Origin: Micromonospora sp. WMMD812
GTDB taxonomy: Bacteria; Actinomycetota; Actinomycetes; Mycobacteriales; Micromonosporaceae
Direction: 5' to 3'
NCBI RefSeq assembly: GCF_027497215.1
Contig: NZ_CP114904.1
Location: 1,798,001-1,862,000, forward strand
Length of the DNA: 64,000 nt
A program made the position numbers and the translations under genes. The notes below the pieces were generated by a model. It saw only the letters and a list, made by a program, of their open reading frames with translations. It was not told where the DNA came from and ran no database searches. Positions within the stretch are counted from its first letter, which is position 1; each line of letters starts with the position of its first letter. Positions 1-8,373 of the stretch are shown in pieces.

Positions 1-321
1 GCCGGCCTCGCGCAGCGCGCTCGTCAGTCGCTCGACGGACTCGGTCCACCAGGCCAGGAGAGCCTCGCGTTCCCGAGGCGCACCCGTGCCGTCCTCCCAA
101 GCGGACTTCTCCGGGGGAGCGTCGGCCGGCCCTGCGGCGACGATGGCGGCCGACTTGCGGCGGCCCATGCCCAGGTGCTGTACGAGATCGAACAGCGTCC
201 ACCCCGGACAGCTCGGCACCGGCACGTCGAGGCTGGGCGCCGCGGCGACCGCGGCGTGGAAGGCGGTCGACCGTTCGTCGATCAGCCGCAGATGGTCAGA
301 GAACGTGAGAATCTTGTGCAC
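1..321 (-). CDS. Maleylpyruvate isomerase-family (MDMPI/DinB-like) protein, 3' end cut by window
   Basis: The 107 visible codons form the N-terminal four-helix-bundle region of the mycothiol-dependent maleylpyruvate isomerase (MDMPI_N/DinB-like) family. The hallmark is the stretch VPSCPGWTLFDLVQHLG at about residues 35-51, where the histidine belongs to the family metal site. Members are cytosolic thiol-dependent isomerases or transferases, and most have no assigned substrate. The chosen start is the GTG at 319-321 with a weak GGAAC upstream; no in-frame ATG fits better. The gene runs off the left edge, so its C-terminal domain cannot be judged. Confidence 0.75.
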   Translation of the reverse strand, partial: MHKILTFSDHLRLIDERSTAFHAAVAAAPSLDVPVPSCPGWTLFDLVQHLGMGRRKSAAIVAAGPADAPPEKSAWEDGTGAPREREALLAWWTESVERLTSALREAG

Positions 322-471
322 CCCGGGTTCCTATCACTGTGCTCCGACATCCGGACAGCGATTTTCGCCGCCGACGCGGCGGGCCGCGGCGCCGGCGTGC
401 GAGGGTTCCACCTGCCGTGACCTGCACCGTCACGACGGAAAGGGGCTCAGTCTTTTCTGGAATGCCCCTCG

Positions 472-1059
472 TCAGTCGCCCGGGGTGTGCTCGGCGTCGG
501 GGAGGGTGGGGGCGTCGGTCGGGTAGAGGCCGGCGACGAAGCCGTACACCTGGTCGCCGGCGCGCGGGATCTGGGCGAACGTGCGGGCGAGGGCCTGGAC
601 CTCGGCCCAGAAGTTGCGTACCTCTTCCCTCGGGATGCGGGCGTGCACGAGGGTGCACCGCAGGTCGTCGGCCGCGTGGGCCGCGGCGGACTCGGCGGCC
701 GCCTGCGCGAGGCCGTTGATGGCGGCGACGACCTGCTTGTCCTCGGGGCGGTGGAGCGCGCCGACGTAGTAGGTGCGGGCGACGCGGCCGTAGTACCGCT
801 CCTCGATCGCCCGCACGCGCCGGGTGCGCACGACCTTGAGCAGGCCGGCGTCGACGAGAAGCTTCACGTGGTAGGCGACGCTGCTCTTGGGCCGGTCGAC
901 CGCCCGGGCCAGCTCGGTGACGGTGGCGGCGCGTTCGAGGAGCAGTTCGAGGAGGGTGTCGCGCAGCGGGTCCGCGAGGGCGCGCAACTGCTCGGGTGCG
1001 GTGACCACGAGCATCTCGTCGAGGTCGTAGTCCGGGATCTGCTGCTGATTGACCGACAT
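472..1059 (-). CDS. ArsR-family winged-helix transcriptional regulator
   Basis: A 195-residue protein with an N-terminal ArsR-type winged helix-turn-helix at about residues 20-80: LRALADPLRDTLLELL is helix 1-2, and the recognition segment reads ELARAVDRPKSSVAYHVKLL. The rest (about 95-190) is a helical ligand or dimer region without metal-binding cysteines, so it is not a metal sensor of the classical ArsR type. It is transcribed away from the hydrolase at 1124; the 64-bp divergent gap holds an imperfect palindrome that is a likely operator. Inference: it represses itself and the neighbouring hydrolase. Confidence 0.85.
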   Translation of the reverse strand: MSVNQQQIPDYDLDEMLVVTAPEQLRALADPLRDTLLELLLERAATVTELARAVDRPKSSVAYHVKLLVDAGLLKVVRTRRVRAIEERYYGRVARTYYVGALHRPEDKQVVAAINGLAQAAAESAAAHAADDLRCTLVHARIPREEVRNFWAEVQALARTFAQIPRAGDQVYGFVAGLYPTDAPTLPDAEHTPGD

Positions 1060-1074
1060 TTCTCGACCGTTCTA

Positions 1075-1090
1075 GAATCATGGATCATTC
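1075..1090. promoter_or_regulatory. Candidate operator between the ArsR gene and the hydrolase gene
   Basis: GAATCATGGATCATTC reads as an imperfect inverted repeat (12 of 16 positions symmetric). It overlaps an 8-bp perfect palindrome TTCTAGAA at 1070-1077 and is followed by a second ATCATT. The site lies in the only intergenic space shared by the divergent ArsR and hydrolase genes. Binding is inferred. Confidence 0.45.
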
Positions 1091-1123
1091 GATCATTGCC
1101 GTCCGATCAACGGAGTGTATGAG

Positions 1124-1714
1124 ATGGCCGACGTCGTCCTCTTCCACCACCTGCTGGGGCTCACCGACGGGGTGCGTGCCTTCGCCGATCAGTTACGCGC
1201 CGGTGGGCACACCGTGCACACACCGGACCTCTTCGACGGCGAGCGGCCCGCGACCCTCGAAGAGGGCCTCGCGCTGACCCGGCGCCTCGGCGGCGCGGTG
1301 CTCGACGACCGCGCCGACCGCGCCCTGGCCGACCTGCCCAAGGCCCTGGTGTACGCCGGCTTCTCCTACGGCGTCGGCACGGCGCAACGGCTCGCCCAGA
1401 CCCGACCCGACGCGCGCGGCGCGCTGCTCTACGAGGCCTGCCTGCCCGTCACCGGCGAGTGGGCCGTCGGGCCGTGGCCCGCCGGGGTGCCGGTGCAGAT
1501 CCACGGCATGGACAAGGACCCGTTCTTCGCGTTGGAGGGAGACCTTGAGGCCGCCCGCGAGCTGGTCGACATCGTCGGGTCCGACCGGGCCGAGCTGTTC
1601 GTCTACCCGGGCGACCAGCACCTGTTCACCGACAGCGCGCTGCCGTCGTACGACGCGCACGCGGCCGCGCTGGTCGTGCGGCGCTCGCGGGTCTTCCTCG
1701 ACCGGGTGGGCTGA
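1124..1714 (+). CDS. Dienelactone hydrolase-family protein
   Basis: 196 residues with a compact alpha/beta-hydrolase fold of the dienelactone hydrolase family: an early FHHLLGLTDG loop, nucleophile elbow AGFSYGVG with Ser at about residue 81, and a late YPGDQHLFTD histidine. Classical dienelactone hydrolases use Cys in the elbow; here it is Ser, so a general esterase-like activity is more likely than chlorocatechol degradation. ATG 1124 was chosen because GGAG lies eight bases before it; the in-frame GTG at 1115 is too close to that sequence. It is divergent from, and probably controlled by, the ArsR regulator. Confidence 0.8.
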   Translation: MADVVLFHHLLGLTDGVRAFADQLRAGGHTVHTPDLFDGERPATLEEGLALTRRLGGAVLDDRADRALADLPKALVYAGFSYGVGTAQRLAQTRPDARGALLYEACLPVTGEWAVGPWPAGVPVQIHGMDKDPFFALEGDLEAARELVDIVGSDRAELFVYPGDQHLFTDSALPSYDAHAAALVVRRSRVFLDRVG

Positions 1715-1896
1715 GCGCCCGCCCCGCCCGCCCTCGTCGTCCGTCATCGTGTGGCCCGGCCCGGCGCGCACCTCGTGCGAGTAGGGTCCAGGTGGCATCT
1801 CTCAGGCAGCGAGCCGCAGGGCACAGACGGGGCTCGGCTGGCCCCGAGGTCAGCCGGGCCGGCCGACCGCGGGCGACGGAAAGGCAGATCCAGACG

Positions 1897-2733
1897 ATGG
1901 CGATTCCCCACCTGACGGCGGCCGACGGCACGACGTTGCCGGCGATCGGGCTCGGCACGTACCGGCTGACCGGCTCGGCCGGCGTCGAGGCGATCGGGGC
2001 GGCGATCCGGGCGGGCTACCGGTTGATCGACTCAGCGGTGAACTACGAGAACGAGGGCGCGGTGGGCCGGGCCGCCCGCGCCGCCGGGGACGTACGGGAC
2101 GAGCTGGTCGTCACCTCGAAGCTGCCGGGGCGGCACCACCGCTACGACGAGGCGCTGACCACGATCGAGGAGAGCGTCTTCCGCACCGGTCTCGACCAGG
2201 TCGACCTGTACCTGATCCACTGGCCCAACCCCAAGGTCGACCTGTACGTGGAGGCGTGGCGGGCGCTGATCGAGGCCCGCGAGCGCGGCCTGGTCAGGCA
2301 CATCGGCCTGTCCAACTTCCTGCCCGAGCACATCGACCGGCTGGTGGCCGAGACCGGGGTCGCCCCGGCCGTCAACCAGATCGAGATCCACCCGTACTTC
2401 CCGCAGCAGGAGGCCGTCGACTACCACCGCGAGCACGGAATCCTCGTGCAGGCGTGGAGCCCGCTGGGCCGGGGCAACGACCTGCAGCAGCACCCCACGG
2501 TCGTGGAGATCGCGACCGCCCACGCGGTCACCCCGGCGCAGGCCCTCCTCGCCTGGCACGTGGCCCGCCAGGTGATCCCCCTGCCCAAGGCCGCGTCACC
2601 GCAGCGGCAACAGGAGAACCTCGACGTCTTCGGCATCACGCTCACCGACGGGGAGGTCGAGGCCATCACCGCGCTGGGTCGCCCCGACGGGCGCCTCGCC
2701 GACCAGGACCCGGCGGTGTACGAGGAGTTCTGA
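1897..2733 (+). CDS. Aldo/keto reductase (2,5-diketogluconate reductase type)
   Basis: A 278-residue NADPH-dependent aldo/keto reductase with a TIM-barrel fold, cytosolic, expected to reduce aldehydes or ketones to alcohols. The catalytic tetrad is visible: Asp and Tyr in LIDSAVNYENEGAVG, Lys in VTSKLPGRHH and His in YLIHWPNPK. The cofactor-binding end reads IPLPKAASPQRQQEN. Size and order match the AKR3/AKR5 families. ATG 1897 follows a GGAAAGG at 1878-1884 and starts the conserved N-terminal strand, so the open extension upstream to 1792 is not coding. A strong hairpin follows the stop codon. Confidence 0.9.
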   Translation: MAIPHLTAADGTTLPAIGLGTYRLTGSAGVEAIGAAIRAGYRLIDSAVNYENEGAVGRAARAAGDVRDELVVTSKLPGRHHRYDEALTTIEESVFRTGLDQVDLYLIHWPNPKVDLYVEAWRALIEARERGLVRHIGLSNFLPEHIDRLVAETGVAPAVNQIEIHPYFPQQEAVDYHREHGILVQAWSPLGRGNDLQQHPTVVEIATAHAVTPAQALLAWHVARQVIPLPKAASPQRQQENLDVFGITLTDGEVEAITALGRPDGRLADQDPAVYEEF

Positions 2734-2737
2734 GCGA

Positions 2738-2796
2738 CCCGACCCCGCGGCGGCGTCCACGCCGTCACCCCACCGGCACGCCGCCGCGGGGTCGGG
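2738..2796. terminator. Bidirectional intrinsic terminator
   Basis: Perfect 19-bp inverted repeat (CCCGACCCCGCGGCGGCGT at 2738-2756 against 2778-2796) with a 21-base loop. It sits between the convergent aldo/keto reductase and alpha/beta hydrolase genes. There is no U-tract, as usual in actinobacteria. Confidence 0.8.
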
Positions 2797-2811
2797 ACAG
2801 CACAGAGTCCG

Positions 2812-3621
2812 TCAGCCTCGTCCGCTGTCGGCCAGGATGCGGGCGACGTCGGCGGGACGGGCCAGGTGCGGAAAGTGCCCGCTGCCGGGCAGCACGCTGA
2901 TCCGCACGTCCGGCAGCACCGACTCCAGCCAGCGCCGGTACGCCGGATTCGGCTCCGACCCGGTGACGTAGTCGTATCCGATGCCACGATCGCGGATGGC
3001 CGTGAGGTCGCGCGTCCGGTGCTCGCGCAGGTCGTCAGCCGGAATCTCCAGGACCTCGTTCCAGTAGCCGAGGAGCAAGTCCTGCCGGGGCGTGGTCTGG
3101 GTCCGGACCATGTCCTGCGCGGCCGGCGGCAGCTGGTCGATGCCCATCCGGGCGGTCTGCCCGTCCCACACCTGCCGCCAGTCGGCGCCGCGCAGCACCG
3201 GCTCGGCGCGGCGCAGCACGTCCCCGAAGGCGCCGACCAGCAGCGGCTGGTCCACGTTGACCACCGCGCGGGCCGGATACCGGGCGGCGTAGATGGTGGC
3301 GAGGACGCCACCCAGGGAATGCCCGACCACCACCGGCGCGTCGAGGCCGGCGGCGGTCACCGCCTCGTGGATCACGTCGGCGACGTCTCCCGTGTCGTAG
3401 GAGTCGCGTCCCGGCGAGCCGCCGTGCCCGGGCAGGTCCAGCCGGAGCACCCGCCGGTCCGGGTCGAGCACCGCCAGCTCACGCAGGACCGGGTCCCACT
3501 GCCGCCGGTCGTACGTGAGCCCGTGCAGCAGGACCAGCGGCGCCCGGTCGTCGTCCCGGCCGTAGCTGTCGGCGGCCAGCCCGCCGAGATGCTGCTGCGG
3601 CGTGTCGCACCCGTCGTTCAT
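2812..3621 (-). CDS. Alpha/beta-fold hydrolase
   Basis: A 269-residue alpha/beta hydrolase: oxyanion motif LVLLHGLTYDRRQWDPVL, GHGGSPGR loop, nucleophile elbow VVGHSLGG (catalytic Ser) and C-terminal SGHFPHL with the catalytic His. No cofactor-binding or export signal is visible, so it is a cytosolic esterase, lipase or C-C hydrolase of unknown substrate. ATG 3621 is preceded by GAGGAGACGG. It lies 70 bp downstream of the large ATPase gene on the same strand and may be cotranscribed with it. Confidence 0.82.
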   Translation of the reverse strand: MNDGCDTPQQHLGGLAADSYGRDDDRAPLVLLHGLTYDRRQWDPVLRELAVLDPDRRVLRLDLPGHGGSPGRDSYDTGDVADVIHEAVTAAGLDAPVVVGHSLGGVLATIYAARYPARAVVNVDQPLLVGAFGDVLRRAEPVLRGADWRQVWDGQTARMGIDQLPPAAQDMVRTQTTPRQDLLLGYWNEVLEIPADDLREHRTRDLTAIRDRGIGYDYVTGSEPNPAYRRWLESVLPDVRISVLPGSGHFPHLARPADVARILADSGRG

Positions 3622-3691
3622 GTCCGTCTCCTCAGCAAGGTGTCGACCGGTAGGCGTAACTCGGATACGTACGATCCGTACATGGCGTGGC

Positions 3692-6151
3692 TCACACCCG
3701 CCACCGGGCCGGGCCGCCCGCCGCCGGCTGATAGCGGAACAACCGGCCGGTGTGCAGCGACGCCCGCAGGTGGGCGCCGGCCAGCGGCGCGGCCACCTCC
3801 ACCCGCTCGACCACGGCCCACAACGCCCGGGTCGCGTTGACCCGGGCCCGCTCGGCCTCACCGGCCTGCGTACGCGGCCGCCCACCCAGCCCCGTCGCCC
3901 GCCGCAGCTCGGCCAGCAGGGCGGTCCGTTCCGCCTGCGCGGCGGCCGCCCGGTCGACGTCGCCGGCCCGGTCGGCCGCGTCCAGCTGCTCGTCCAGCAC
4001 CACCAACCGGCTGCGGTACGCGGCGCGGGCGGTGGCGTCCAGGACCGGGTCGCCGTCCGGCACGCGCAGCCCGGCGCCGCCCGCGACCAGGTCCACCGCC
4101 GGAATCTCCTGCCCGGGCGCGGCCAGCAGGGCACGCAGGTACCGCAGCCCTCGCGCGTCGCGTAATCGGGCCGTCTCGGAGCCGGCGTCCAGCCGCCAAC
4201 CGTCACCGTCCCGGCTCAGCCGCCACTCGTCGGCCGGTGGGGCGAGGACGCCGAGCAGGTGACGCAGACCGAGCTGCCCCGCCACGCCCCGGGCCCGTGC
4301 GAGGTCGTCCCGAGCCCGCTCGCGGTCGCCCGGGTGGTCACGGGCGGTCAGGGCGTCGGCCCGAGCCGCGAGGGTGTACGCCAGCCACGGCAACGTCCCG
4401 GCCCGCTCCTCCAGCCGGACCGCGTCGTCCAGGTGCGACACCGCCTGCTCGCCCCGGTCCAGCCGGACCGCGAGTCGGCCCAGGTAGTCGTCGACCGGGC
4501 CGGTGATCGTGTTGGCGCCGCCCCAGACCACCAGCCGCCCCCGGTACGGCAGCAGCACGTCGTACAGCGCCTGCGCGACGGCCGGTGTCCCGGTGCGGGA
4601 CGCCACGACTGCCAGGTCGGCCAACGCGCCCACCCAGCGCGGCCCCGATCCACTGAGCACGGCCGGCAGCAGGCGGTCCAGTTCGAGTGTCGCCTCGACC
4701 TCGCGGCCGGACTCGACCATGGTCCGGGCGGCGGTGGCCTCGAAGAAGTGGCCGGGCAACCGCCGGGCCAGGCCCCGCAGCGTGTCCACCTGCGGCCCGA
4801 GTTCACCGCGCATCATCGCGAGCCGGCCGTGCAGGGAGGCGACCAGCCGGTCCGTGTCGGGCAGCCCGACCCGCTGGCCGCGTACGGCCACCTCGGCCGT
4901 GAGCGCCTCGGCCTCGTCGAACCGCCCCCGGATGGTCGCCAGCATCGCCTGCCGGGCCGGCACCACCACGGCCGCCTCGGCGTCTCCGGCAAACTCGGCG
5001 GCACGGGCGTACGCGGTGAGGGCGGCCTCGGCGCGGGAGAGGTCGCCGAGTTCCGCCTGGGCGACGAAGGTCCAGAACAGTCCGCGCAGCTCGGTCGCGG
5101 TGTCACCGGCGCGGCGAGCCTGCGCCACGATCTGGGCGGCGGTGCTGAGCCGTTCCTCGGCCGCGGCGGGATCCCACAGCGCGTGCAACCGGGAGTCGAG
5201 CACCTCGGCGAGGGCGCCGGGGTCGCCGGATTCCCGGGCGAGCCGGACCGCCTCGTCGACCAGTTCCCGCCGGCGCCTTGCGGCGGACGGATCGCCGAGC
5301 AGTTCGCGGCCGAGCCGGCCCAGCACCCGGGCCCGTATGGCAGGTGCCAGCGGGCGGCCGGCGGCGTCCTCCAGCAGGCGGATCAGACCCACGTCGAGGT
5401 CGAGGAATTCGGCCCCGGACGGTGTGGTCAGCGCCAGGTGGACGACGGCGTCGACAGCGAACCCCTGGTCCTCGTGGGTGAGGCCGGCCGCCAGGTCGAG
5501 GGCGACGCCGGGCAGGCCGCCCGAGGCCAGCCACACCGCGTGCACCGCCTCGGCGGGCAGGTCAGGTGTCAGCCGCGCGAGGTCCGGTTCGGTCAGCCCG
5601 CGCAGCCGCAGGTCGGCGGGCGCGCCCAGGGGCTCGGCGACGGTGGTGAGAAGAGCGGTGGCGCCGGCACCGAGGCGGGACGCGAGCAGGCCCAGGAACG
5701 CCACGGCCGGCGGGCCGGCGCGGTCCAGGTCGTCGACCAGCAGCAGGCGTGGCCCGCCCTGCGCGATCGTCCGGGCGGCGCCGTCGAGGTCCCGGGGTCC
5801 GGCGTCGGGCGGCAGGTCGCCGGCGTCGAGGTCGCGCAGCAGTTGGCGCCAGATCGACAGGCCGGATTCCCGGCCGGTGCCGGCCGCCCGGAGCACCGGT
5901 ATCCCCCGGTCGGCGGCCAGCCGTGCGGCGGCGTCGACCAGCGCGGTCTTGCCGGCTCCCCGCGGTCCGGTGACGAGCAGGTGTCCCCCGGTCCCGGCCT
6001 CCACCCGGTCGAGCAGCTGCCGCACCGTGGCAAGCTCACGGTGGCGTCCGATCAGGGCCACGGGCTCAGCGTACCCAGGCCGGTGGTCACTGTCCGTGAC
6101 CGCGGCGGGCCGTCCGGTCCGGCGCTCCGCAAACCCCGCGCCCGCAGCCAC
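3692..6151 (-). CDS. Large AAA/STAND-type ATPase with TPR-like repeats
   Basis: Up to 819 residues. The N-terminus is a STAND/AAA ATPase: GRHREL, then Walker A GPRGAGKTALVDAAARLA and a Walker B-like RLLLVDDLDRAG, as in LuxR-LAL regulators and adenylate cyclase-linked ATPases. The middle is alpha-helical, TPR-like. The last 160 residues match a C-terminal domain common in actinobacterial ATPases of this kind (RDARGLRYLRALLA ... AYRSRLVVLDEQLDAADRAG ... ERARVNATRALW). No LuxR helix-turn-helix is present, so DNA binding is not supported. The start is uncertain: GTG 6151 or GTG 6061, which begins the conserved VALIGRHREL segment; both have weak ribosome sites. Confidence 0.75.
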   Translation of the reverse strand: MAAGAGFAERRTGRPAAVTDSDHRPGYAEPVALIGRHRELATVRQLLDRVEAGTGGHLLVTGPRGAGKTALVDAAARLAADRGIPVLRAAGTGRESGLSIWRQLLRDLDAGDLPPDAGPRDLDGAARTIAQGGPRLLLVDDLDRAGPPAVAFLGLLASRLGAGATALLTTVAEPLGAPADLRLRGLTEPDLARLTPDLPAEAVHAVWLASGGLPGVALDLAAGLTHEDQGFAVDAVVHLALTTPSGAEFLDLDVGLIRLLEDAAGRPLAPAIRARVLGRLGRELLGDPSAARRRRELVDEAVRLARESGDPGALAEVLDSRLHALWDPAAAEERLSTAAQIVAQARRAGDTATELRGLFWTFVAQAELGDLSRAEAALTAYARAAEFAGDAEAAVVVPARQAMLATIRGRFDEAEALTAEVAVRGQRVGLPDTDRLVASLHGRLAMMRGELGPQVDTLRGLARRLPGHFFEATAARTMVESGREVEATLELDRLLPAVLSGSGPRWVGALADLAVVASRTGTPAVAQALYDVLLPYRGRLVVWGGANTITGPVDDYLGRLAVRLDRGEQAVSHLDDAVRLEERAGTLPWLAYTLAARADALTARDHPGDRERARDDLARARGVAGQLGLRHLLGVLAPPADEWRLSRDGDGWRLDAGSETARLRDARGLRYLRALLAAPGQEIPAVDLVAGGAGLRVPDGDPVLDATARAAYRSRLVVLDEQLDAADRAGDVDRAAAAQAERTALLAELRRATGLGGRPRTQAGEAERARVNATRALWAVVERVEVAAPLAGAHLRASLHTGRLFRYQPAAGGPARWRV

Positions 6152-6357
6152 CGGCGCTACGGTGAAAATGGTCGAACACGGATTTTCTTCGCTTCACGGT
6201 GATAATTTCGACCAGCAGAAAGACCGTGGCTGTGGTGTGCGCGGCCAGCCCCGGCCGCCGCTGACCAGCCCGGCCGACAGTCAGCCGGCGTGCCGCGACA
6301 CGATTTCGTCCCGCCGTCGTCGTCTCATGACGGCAGTCTCGAAGGGGGGCCCGGCGG

Positions 6358-7233
6358 ATGTTCGAGGGATTCGAGGAGTTCGACATCGCGGCCTCCGGTG
6401 CGACGATCCACGGACGCCGCGGCGGCAGTGGACCCCCGGTGCTCCTCCTGCACGGCATCCCGGAAACGCACCTCATGTGGCATCGGGTGGCACCCCAGCT
6501 CGCCGAGCGCTACACCGTGATCGCCACCGACCTACGCGGTTACGGGGACAGCGGCAAGCCGCCGAGCGACGCCAGCCACGAGCCGTACAGCATGCGAGCG
6601 ACCGCGCGCGACCAGTTCGAGGTGATGCGCAGTCTCGGCCACGACCGGTTCCGCGTCGTCGGCCACGACCGCGGCGCGCGCTGCGCCTACCGGCTCACCC
6701 TCGACGAACCGGACGCCGTTGCCCGGCTCGCCGTCATGGACGTCATCCCCGTCGCCGACGCGTGGGGCCGCGCCGACCGCAGGTTCAGCCTCGCCTACTG
6801 GGTCTGGTCGTTCCTGGCCGCCCCGGAACCCGTGCCGGAACAGTTCATCCGCGCCGCCCCGGAGGTGCTGGTCGACTTCATGCTCGACCAGTGGCCGGAG
6901 GTGAAGGACGCGTTCCCCGCCGAGGTACGCGCCGAGTACGTCGAGAAGTTCCGCGACCCGGCCACCGCCCACGCGATCTGCGAGGAGTTCCGCGCGGCCG
7001 CGACCGTGGACGTCGAACACGACGAGGCAGACCGCGGCCGGAGGAAGATCGCATGTCCCCTGCTCTTCCTGTGGAGCCAACGCGGCTCGGTCGCGAAGCT
7101 CTACGACGACCCGCTGGCGATCTGGCGGGAATGGGCCGACGACGTCCGCGGCGGCCCGGTGCCGGTCGGACACTTCATCCCCGAGGAGGCGCCGGAAGAG
7201 ACCACACGCCAGTTACTGGACTTCCTGCGGTAG
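6358..7233 (+). CDS. Haloacetate dehalogenase-like alpha/beta hydrolase
   Basis: A 291-residue enzyme of the fluoroacetate dehalogenase/epoxide hydrolase branch. Nucleophile elbow VGHDRGARCAYR has Asp104, with Arg105 and Arg108 in the substrate carboxylate positions; Asp128 and His in VGHFIPEEA complete the triad. The cap carries Trp150 in AYWVWSFL. From memory, characterised fluoroacetate dehalogenases have His just before this Trp and a cap Tyr further on that hold the halide; here these are Val149 and Phe (EEFRAA). It may therefore be a different hydrolase. ATG 6358 follows AAGGGGGG. A broken paralogue lies at 17847-18724. Confidence 0.8.
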   Translation: MFEGFEEFDIAASGATIHGRRGGSGPPVLLLHGIPETHLMWHRVAPQLAERYTVIATDLRGYGDSGKPPSDASHEPYSMRATARDQFEVMRSLGHDRFRVVGHDRGARCAYRLTLDEPDAVARLAVMDVIPVADAWGRADRRFSLAYWVWSFLAAPEPVPEQFIRAAPEVLVDFMLDQWPEVKDAFPAEVRAEYVEKFRDPATAHAICEEFRAAATVDVEHDEADRGRRKIACPLLFLWSQRGSVAKLYDDPLAIWREWADDVRGGPVPVGHFIPEEAPEETTRQLLDFLR

Positions 7234-7260
7234 CAGCCGGACCGGGACGGCGGACGCGTG

Positions 7261-7962
7261 ATGGGCGGATGGTGGCGTCCGAGCCGGCCCTTCGGCACGC
7301 ACACCGCCGGCCAGGCCGGCGCCGGGTTCGGCACCTCGCGCGACCCGTCGCGCCTTGTCACGTTCAGCGACGCGGTCTTCGCCATCGCGGTCACCCTGCT
7401 CGTCCTGGAGATCCATCCCCCGGACGATTTCCACGCCCTCCTTCGCTCCCTGGGGGCGCTCTGGCCGTCCTACCTCGCGTACGTCATCACCTTCCTGCTG
7501 ATCGGCCAGGTCTGGGTCAACCACCACGTGATGTTCGACCACATCCGGGTCGCCGACCGGATGGTGCTGTTCCTCAACACGCTGCTGCTGATGGACATCG
7601 CGTTCCTGCCGTTCGCCGCGTCGGTGCTGTCCGACGCCTTCCACGCCGGGGCCGGACAACGCACCGCGGTCGTGTTCTACGGCCTGACCCTGGAGCTGGC
7701 CGCCCTGCTGTTCAACCTCATCTGGCACCACGTCCGCCGAGGGCGGCACCTGCTCGGCGACACCATCGACGACGCCGGCGCGCGATCGGTCGGTCACCGC
7801 TTCCGGCTGGCGTTGCTCTGGATCGGCGCCGGAGCCGGCATCGGCGCGGTCGCGCCGGTCGCGGGGGTGGCCGTGATCGCGGCGTTCATCCCGTTCTACT
7901 GGCTGCCGGTCCGGGGTGAGATCACCCGATCCGATCGGAACGATGGCGCACCGTCACGATGA
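7261..7962 (+). CDS. TMEM175-family (DUF1211) integral membrane potassium channel-like protein
   Basis: About 233 residues with roughly six membrane helices. Helix 1 carries the family signature RLVTFSDAVFAIAVTLLVLE, in which the FSD motif is part of the ion pore in TMEM175 channels. Further helices are at about 65-90, 97-120, 135-155, 175-195 and 200-220. Bacterial members are potassium-leak channels with a single six-helix repeat, which fits this length. The start used is ATG 7261; an overlapping GTG at 7258 is equally possible. It follows the dehalogenase-like gene by 27 bp on the same strand and may be cotranscribed, without an obvious functional link. Confidence 0.85.
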   Translation: MGGWWRPSRPFGTHTAGQAGAGFGTSRDPSRLVTFSDAVFAIAVTLLVLEIHPPDDFHALLRSLGALWPSYLAYVITFLLIGQVWVNHHVMFDHIRVADRMVLFLNTLLLMDIAFLPFAASVLSDAFHAGAGQRTAVVFYGLTLELAALLFNLIWHHVRRGRHLLGDTIDDAGARSVGHRFRLALLWIGAGAGIGAVAPVAGVAVIAAFIPFYWLPVRGEITRSDRNDGAPSR

Positions 7963-8373
7963 CCCCCGGCTACACAGCCGCTTCATGGGCATAGAACACC
8001 TAACTCTCGGCGAGCAGGTTGCGTCGGGCTCGATGCGAGGTCAGACGGCCTGTTGAGGCGCCTCTGGGCTGGGTTCGGCAGGCACGGTTGCTGTACTTCG
8101 CTGCGTACTGCTGGCATTAGACCAGCCGCTTGAGGCGGACCTTCGGGGGGTCGTTTGCGCAGGTGGCCCTGCTTGTGCTGGCAGACCTGCTCGTCCCAGG
8201 CCTCTTGGTCGTAGTCCGTTGCACGCGAAGCGGGTGAACATCGGGGCGCCCATCCCGAGTTCCCTGCCGCCCTTCGGGTCCAGACCCCAGATCTACATAG
8301 GCCGGAGGCAAAACCCCAGCAGCGAGGGACCGGACTGCGGACCAGATGACCGAGCCCTTCCCCGCCCCGGAAC
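7963..8373. other. Intergenic stretch without recognisable gene
   Basis: Some 410 bp between convergent genes. Short open frames exist but none has a convincing start, codon bias or recognisable motif. GC content is lower than in the flanks, suggesting decayed DNA. Confidence 0.4.

Noticed and set aside
3692..6151. LuxR-type regulator call for the large ATPase
   Set aside because: The C-terminus lacks the LuxR helix-turn-helix; it ends in a different helical domain, so a DNA-binding role is not supported.
6358..7233. Naming the gene fluoroacetate dehalogenase
   Set aside because: Two halide-binding positions differ from the characterised enzymes, so only a family-level name is safe.
4503..7919. 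Open frame of 1138 codons on the plus strand
   Set aside because: It runs antisense through the ATPase gene and out of frame through the dehalogenase-like and TMEM175 genes. Composition is Arg/Ser/Pro-rich without any domain; it is a shadow of high-GC third positions.
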